NCBI GenBank assembly: GCA_024305745.1
Contig: JAHRBS010000004.1
Coordinates: 1,798,001-1,862,000, forward strand
Source: Polyporus tsugae
Taxonomy: Eukaryota > Basidiomycota > Agaricomycetes > Polyporales > Polyporaceae
Length of the DNA: 64,000 nucleotides
Direction: 5' to 3'
Made by a program: the position numbers and the translations under genes. Positions 58,444 through 64,000 of the stretch are shown here, piece by piece; positions within the stretch are counted from its first letter, which is position 1; each line of letters starts with the position of its first letter. The notes below the pieces were generated by a model, which saw nothing but the letters and a program-made list of their open reading frames with translations, did no database searches and had not been told where the DNA came from.

Positions 58444-59024
58444 GGTGGTATGTTTTGAGACTGGGAGAGGAGAGAGGAGGAGGGAGACGCTGCAACTTGG
58501 ACCCAAACGTTGTTTCCGCCACATTTACGGCACGATCCCCGATCCGATCTCGTAGCAGCACCCTACGGGCGATCCCCGTGCCCTCGCCGATTACCTAACG
58601 TTGACCGAGTCTTCAGCTTCAGCTTCAATTACAGTATTATTAATGCCATTGACCGACGCTGCATGAGTCCACTCCTTCACATCCTCAACACAACTTATCC
58701 GGATCATGGATATCGATGATTATCACAGTTCTCCGTGCCGCCCTCCGAGTCGCCGTCCGTCTCTGAGGCCTGGGATCTCCTGAGAATCCGTGCTCAGTCC
58801 CACCCCCGCCCAATTGTGCCACTCTGTGAACAGGCTAGTCCAAGGGACGTCTTGCGTCTGAACGGACGTCATGGCAGTCACAGTGTCTCCACCAGCGGTC
58901 TCCCACCTGCTTATTGCCCGTCCGTCATGTCTCCCACCCTCTCGTCTTCCTCGTCAGACTGGTCACCTTCCTGCCTGTTCCGAACAAGTCCTCGCTTTCG
59001 AGACTCCTCTCGACCGCTCGCAGC
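58444..59024. other. Promoter region of the Ies1-like gene and flank of the pseudogene
   Basis: Non-coding between divergent units. An open frame continues upstream from 59025 without an ATG. No domain seen in 58735-59000. Confidence 0.45.
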
Positions 59025-60939
59025 ATGCCCATCAAAGAGAAAGAAGTCCTTCGGGCACACCTGCGTCCGCTTTCCCTTTCATCCGTCTCCTCATATGACC
59101 CCCTCATCAACGCTATCGGTAAGCTTAGGTCGGCTCCTCGCTCCGCCAAACAACATTCCGCTCATTAGGCTACCGCTAAAGGGGACGCCCGAGTCGTCGT
59201 GATCAGCGACGGCTCCCATGGGACCTACCAGTTCTTTGCTCACCGTACCAATTTGACGAAGTGCTTGATTGGAGGGATTAAAGGCTTCACTGCCGTCACA
59301 ATCGAAGCGGACTGGCTGAACGCCTGCAAGGCCAACGTTGTCAACAGGTGACGTGAAGAGAGTCCTCACCCGCGCACCCCAAAACACTCGCTTCCATGTC
59401 CACAACATTCCAGATACGTCCATGGCGGAGGGCTTCGTTCGGGTAAGATATAAAACGCCCGTGATTCCCTCGACGAATTTCAGAGGTATGTGGTCCCGAT
59501 GGTTCTGCACTTCTAGCACTGATGACGCCTCAAAATATTTCCCAAGTGGATGTGGATAAACGAAGTAATACCGCCTTTCATCGAGTGGATGAAGCACCAC
59601 AATCAGAAAGTTTGAGAAGCCGTCAACGATATCCGTCATAGACGGTCTCATTCTACGGGTATGGACTTGTACTCCCTCCACCGGTCCGCGGACCAAGGCG
59701 TCCAGTATCTCGAAACCGTGGACCAGGAAGGCGCGAAGTAGGCTCACGAAAAGTGTGTGCCCACCCCACAGCTAACGTGACAGGTCTCCTCTGACGGATT
59801 GGACAAGGTATAATGCTTCGAACGTTTCGGGGAAGACACGATGAGGTATGCCTATGTGACATTCCCCGCATTACGGCAGCATTTAATCATCACTTGCAGG
59901 AGTGTCACAGAGAGGTCATCGACAATCTCAAGATGCTACTCCTCAACCCACAAACTTCATTGACCGAGATATGCCACGCGACAAGAACGGGCATCCACAG
60001 GAGGAGCATTTCGTTGCCGAGATGAACGCGTTGGTGGTCAAAGACGCAGAGGAGTACTACCGCACAACGATGACAGAAGACGTTCGGAGCTGGAACCTTC
60101 GGTACGTGGAAATATTGCTCTGTAGTACCATGAATATCCACACCGACGCACCACATGCCAGCGACGAGCATTTCGCAAGGACAATCTCCGGCGTTGCACG
60201 GTTCCTACATAGGTTCAGCAAAGCCCGGCTCTGCCGGTGCGAAAATAGTCGTGTGGGTTCATAATTCACATGTCGGCGATTCCAGACTCGCGACAGACAT
60301 GGGAAGGAGGCGACATAAGTTATCACGTCTTTCATCTGCTTTCCGTACGACTGAACGCAGACGAGATCAACGTGGGACAACGGTACCGCGAGTTATTCGG
60401 CCACGAGAATGTGTTCAACCTCGGCTTCTTGATGAACAGAGGAACAGGTGAGGGCAAGACCGTCCGCCTCGTTCCTGACATATGCTGACCACAGCCCTCG
60501 CGTAATTACCGCCGCCCAACTCGGACGAGCCCCCCTTCTTCCAATGGATGAATCCTCCAATTGACGGGCGTATCGAGGACGTCTTCGACAAGTGGGCAAG
60601 CGATGACTGTTTCGTGGTGACGCACAACATTGTTACTGACCAGAAGGGTTTTACCTGCAAAGTCGAAGTGAGCGAAGGCCTCTCCAAGCAAGTACGCGTC
60701 GCGTTGTCAGAACGGAGAAAGATACCCGAGACTGACAGCTTTCACAGTTTTTTTTGAATAGGCCTCGATGTCAAAGGTTCATGGGAGTTATCTATAGACG
60801 ACTCACGGAGATACCTTCTTACTATTCCAAGTGCAGTTGCACAGCAGTACAACGCGACCGGGTCGCACAAATCCGAGAATCAAGGGGCATTCTCCCCCTG
60901 GATCCTGAAAGCACTTGGAAGAGTCCTAGGCAGCGCTGA
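59025..60939 (+). pseudogene. Erythromycin-esterase-family pseudogene
   Basis: Family blocks appear in correct order but are broken. Seen in order: VLRAHLRPLSLSSVSSYDPL; VVVISDGSHGTYQFFAHRTNLTKCLI (after an intron at about 59119-59167); GFTAVTIEADWLNA; YFPKWMWINEVIPPFIEWMKHHN; GMDLYSLHRSADQGVQYLETVD; CFERFGEDTMRYAYVT; EEHFVAEMNALVVKDAEEYYRTTM; RSWNLR; AKIVVWVHNSHVGDSR; INVGQRYRELFGHENVFNLGF; GVIYRRLTEIPSYYSK. In-frame stops occur at 59613-59615 (TGA) and 59739-59741 (TAG), and several joins need frame changes that no good intron supplies. The catalytic motif (GExxHG in the family) reads SDGSHG, so the Glu is lost too. The family includes bacterial macrolide esterases; fungal members have unknown substrates. 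No product expected. Confidence 0.8.
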
Positions 60940-61533
60940 GAATCTTGAGATGGACGAAACATTCCCGTTCAGTCTATAACGTTCTGCTCAGTCTCAATAG
61001 CAGGCTCACTTGTACTATTTGGATGAACGGCATCATACGGAATTAACTTTCCTATAGTCTCTGCTCACTCCGTCACCGAAGTCCGCCCGGCTTTGCGTCG
61101 TTCTTGCCTTTGAATCCATCTCCGGACATAGCCACCGGACCTAAGCGTCATCGTCTTCGGCAACGATCACCAGTCGTCCTGCACATCTTCTGGGATGATC
61201 ATCACTCGACATTGCCTGCTATTGGCCCCCAGACGGCACAGATAAGTAAGGCGTGCGAGCTCGGGCCATTTGTATCTTCGTCATTGACTTCGCGACATTC
61301 AACACGTCGACATAGCAGCTGCGCACGATGCGAACAGGACAGAATCTGACAGGCCTTCAAACTTCAAAGGCACGGTCGACGCCCCAGGCACGCGCGGCAC
61401 CATCCTCCCTCGCCGACGGCCACTCGTCCCCTCCCCCTTTTCCCTCTCTCTCTTCCCCTTCTTCTTTTCAGCTTCGCGGAGAGGTCGCTTCCCGCACTGG
61501 CATGCTGGGCATTCCCGCCGGCTTTTCATCTCC
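60940..61533. other. Spacer and promoter of the following gene
   Basis: Between the pseudogene and the signal-peptide gene. CT-rich run at about 61430-61470 (CCTCCCCCTTTTCCCTCTCTC) just upstream of the ATG. No coding sequence supported. Confidence 0.5.
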
Positions 61534-63133
61534 ATGTTGATCCGCTCCTTCGCTGCATATAGACATGTTTTCGCTTTAATTCTCTCTTCGTTCCTCCTGC
61601 TTTCGCTCCCGGATGCCGCCAGCGGCGCTCCGCAGAACGTCACGATCCGCTTCGACAGCTCACAAGTGCCGGCATCGTTCACGACCGGATGGCGCGTAGC
61701 GGAGTTCAAGGGGTCAGGCCTGTCAGGGTCGGTCGACAAGTTCGCGTTTGCGAATTATCCGGGGGAGGAGTTAATCGTCCAGTTGCCGCGTAAGTGTTCC
61801 TTTAGGTATCCCTCCCCTATCTCTAAAATCCCATGGATATTGAAATACGTTCGGGACGGATCGGCGCTTTCTGTAGAGAACGTCATCGCGCTGTCTTACC
61901 GGGGCTTCAAGATCAAGGGAGGGGGTCTGTATTACGCTTGTTTGGACTGCGATGCGAGCGTGGACACCGCTGGGATCGCGGTCACGGTGGATGCGCACGA
62001 CGCGACTGAGAATGGGACCCAGCCTCCGGTGAGTACCCAGTCTACATGTATGTATATGTGTTTCTGACGCAGTGTTGTGATACAGGAAACCCTATTTGCC
62101 TTCACAGATGTAGACCCGACGCAGTCTCATGTCCTCAGGGTGATTAACCTCGAAGACGATCGGTTCAACGAGACCAGTCAAATCACGTTCGACTCGCTGG
62201 TTTTGACCTTCAAAGGTACGGAAGTCTCGTCATGCATGTATCTGCCCGTCGTTTTTGGTAATGAACTCCTTAATAGATGAGGATTCGACTGTTTCTAGTG
62301 CCTCCTCCAATAGTGCGACACCCACCGTTCCTAGTGGAGGTAACCCGACGACCACAGTCACTGTCAGTCCCACAGACGGAAGCTCCAGTGCTTCGACAGG
62401 TACCACCAGTGGGAGTCTGAGAACTGGGATGGCGATGACCAGTTCCAGCGATTCGCAAGCAACAACACCGTCAGCCAGCGGCAACGGAGGCAGCGGCAGT
62501 CAAACTCGAACCTCCTCGAATCCCAGTCCAACGTCGAGCGGGTCGCAGACTCAAACTAGGAGTAGTGCGACTGGCTCCAGAGGCTTGCAATCCACGTCTA
62601 GTGCTGGTTCTAGTCCTGGCACCGGCTCCAGCACTGGTTTCGGGTCAGATACGACCTCGAGTGCGGCGCCCGGCAACGGGGCTTCGAACGGTGGCGTGTC
62701 AAAGACGGTGATAATCGTGGTCGCCGTCATCGCCTCAGTCTTCGTGTTGGCGTTGCTCGCTGCCATAATCTGGCTGCTCGTCCGGAACCAGCCACCGCCA
62801 CGCGGGGACGTCGAAGGCTCGGCCGGAGTGATGAGGCAAGCCGCCCCCGCTGCCATCACCGTGTCTGGTCCCTTCCCTCTCTCCCCCATGCGGCCGGAGA
62901 TCCCAAACCCGTTCGTGGACCCCCTCGACGAGTTGAGCGCGCCTCCTCGCCCAGCACGTACGTGTAACATTCCCGTCGTGACGACCGAATGTGAATCTGT
63001 CAAACTAACACACTGTACACTGCCAGCGCCTCCTCCTATTCCACTCCGCAGCCCACTTCGGGCGACAGGCGACCGGCCAGCGTGGCTAACGCGGGTGCCA
63101 AGGACGCCGTCGCCGGAATCTCCGAATGAATGA
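61534..63133 (+). CDS. Single-pass plasma-membrane protein with Ser/Thr-rich ectodomain
   Basis: Exons 61534-61789, 61877-62028, 62086-62215, 62277-62957 and 63027-63133 give 441 residues. A signal peptide of about 31 residues (VFALILSSFLLLSLPDAASGA) leads into a beta-rich N-terminal module to about residue 178 (WRVAEFKGSGLSGSVDKFAFANYPGEELIVQLP; YRGFKIKGGGLYYACLDCD; FAFTDVDPTQSHVLRVINLEDD). About 140 residues of Ser/Thr/Gly follow, likely heavily O-glycosylated. One membrane helix lies at about 322-348 (VIIVVAVIASVFVLALLAAIIWLLV), then a Pro-rich cytosolic tail of about 90 residues. The layout matches a common agaricomycete cell-surface family, possibly wall sensors, but no function is proven. 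The last intron (62958-63026) is in frame but has a good branch site (CTAAC) and was removed. Confidence 0.8.
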
Positions 63134-63622
63134 TACACATCCCGGACTTTGTAGTTGACGGATCTTATTCATATGTATTCATGTACCGAGCACTTTCTTG
63201 ATGAATCCTACCCGTCCTTCATTTCGGTCTCTCAGGAAGCGAACGGTGGCGGTCCGATCACGGCAGAACAGTGCGTCGACATTTTTGGAGATGGTATCCT
63301 AAGTACTATGATCCTAGTAATGGCCAGCCGAAAGGAGATTGTACACCGAGTTTGATTAAACTATTCCACCCATCCACGGGGATCCTACAGAAATTACGAC
63401 GTGATGGTAAGAGGTATATATCTGGCCATTAATCCTGATTGTGAGGTAACGCATAACGTATCGGTATGTAACGAAGAGAGGGTGTGCAATGGTATAGGAC
63501 ACAGCGAACTGCAAGGCATGGTATCTGCAAAAGAGCTTTATGTAATCCAACAAAGAGAAAGCGAATGACGTTAGACGAAAAACAACGGAGCGCGAGCAGA
63601 CAGAATGAGATACGTCCCATAA
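63134..63622. other. Convergent 3' spacer
   Basis: About 490 bases between the membrane-protein gene (plus) and the alpha/beta hydrolase gene (minus). AT-rich, no coding sequence supported. Confidence 0.5.
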
Positions 63623-64000
63623 TCATTCCCCTGCGCGAAACCACCCGTTAGCCTCTGTGCTGTCCCGCTGGATCGTGAGAAGGCCACTCACAATCACGCC
63701 AGTACTGCGTGAAGTGTTCCAAAGCCTCGACGACGACGCCGCTCCTGTACATGAGCGCGTGCTCCGCGCCCTTGACAACCTTGACTTGACACTTCTCGGG
63801 TCCCATGGCACTTTCCATCCACCGCACGGCGTGCTCGGCGATCTTCTCATCTCGGTCGCCGTACCAGACACGGATGCCGTGAGGGTACGCATGGTACGAG
63901 AAGCCCATAGGCAGCCGATCATGGTTGAGGATCTGCAGGAGGTCGCTATGTGTACCTTTTGACGACTCCGAATGGGATGCAGCGAGAAGCGCATTGCCCA
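63623..64000 (-). CDS. Alpha/beta hydrolase, C-terminal part (5' end beyond window)
   Basis: The last two exons: 64000 and beyond to 63692, then 63630-63623, with a 61-base intron that turns QYWRD into QYWRDWE and a stop. Visible: LLQILNHDRLPMGFSYHAYPHGIRVWYGDRDEKIAEHAVRWM with the acid Asp of the triad in YGDRDE, and the catalytic His in VVKGAEHALMYRSG. The serine and oxyanion region lie outside the window. Substrate unknown. Alpha/beta-hydrolase fold by the last two triad residues and their spacing. Confidence 0.8.
   Translation of the reverse strand, partial: WAMRFSLHPIRSRQKVHIATSCRSSTMIGCLWASRTMRTLTASVSGTATEMRRSPSTPCGGWKVPWDPRSVKSRLSRARSTRSCTGAASSSRLWNTSRSTGVIVSGLLTIQRDSTEANGWFRAGE

Noticed and set aside
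1..64000. Secondary-metabolite or other gene cluster
   Set aside because: Genes are unrelated housekeeping genes with no synthase, tailoring enzymes or shared regulator.

Overview
The window is nuclear DNA of a filamentous basidiomycete, most likely a wood-decaying agaricomycete. Almost every gene is broken by many short GT-AG introns (mostly 47-65 bases), genes are densely packed on both strands, and the conserved proteins read as fungal. A GH3 beta-glucosidase with an N-terminal CBM1 cellulose-binding module points to a cellulolytic, polypore-like fungus. I assigned no species. Exon models were built by hand: every junction was checked for GT/AG and for an unbroken reading frame, and nearly every intact gene sums to a whole number of codons.

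Layout. 1-5665: two related RBR-type E3 ubiquitin ligase genes (the first cut by the window start) flank an unknown S/T/P-rich membrane protein, all on the minus strand. 6264-13192: a MYND zinc-finger gene with an apparent one-base frameshift, a seven-helix membrane protein, a sparse 1.6 kb spacer with a hairpin, a trypsin-like protease, and the remnant of an HNH-nuclease-family gene whose nuclease core is missing. 13646-29026: housekeeping block with mitochondrial branched-chain aminotransferase, 6-phosphogluconate dehydrogenase, the DEAH helicase Ecm16/DHX37, an asparagine-synthetase-like protein (ASNSD1 type), prohibitin 1 and a three-RRM RNA-binding protein.

29713-40000: a 30-exon CBM1-GH3 beta-glucosidase, a PH-ORD oxysterol-binding protein with a degenerate signature, and the Rab7 GTPase Ypt7 divergent from Atg16. 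41508-55294: mitochondrial aconitase, mitochondrial MutS homologue Msh1 divergent from a Cdc11-type septin, and an MIT-domain protein. 56435-64000: an INO80 subunit (Ies1-like), a decayed erythromycin-esterase-family pseudogene, a secreted or plasma-membrane single-pass Ser/Thr-rich protein, and the 3' end of an alpha/beta hydrolase.

The genes do not form a metabolic cluster. The functional links I see are divergent pairs sharing short promoters: Ypt7/Atg16 (autophagy), Msh1/septin and Ecm16/ASNSD1-like. The most unusual signals are micro-exons of 6, 8, 11 and 12 bases in conserved enzymes, the degenerate ORP signature, and three decayed or damaged genes. I found no convincing tRNA, rRNA, CRISPR array, transposon or secondary-metabolite cluster, and nothing I would call a new system.
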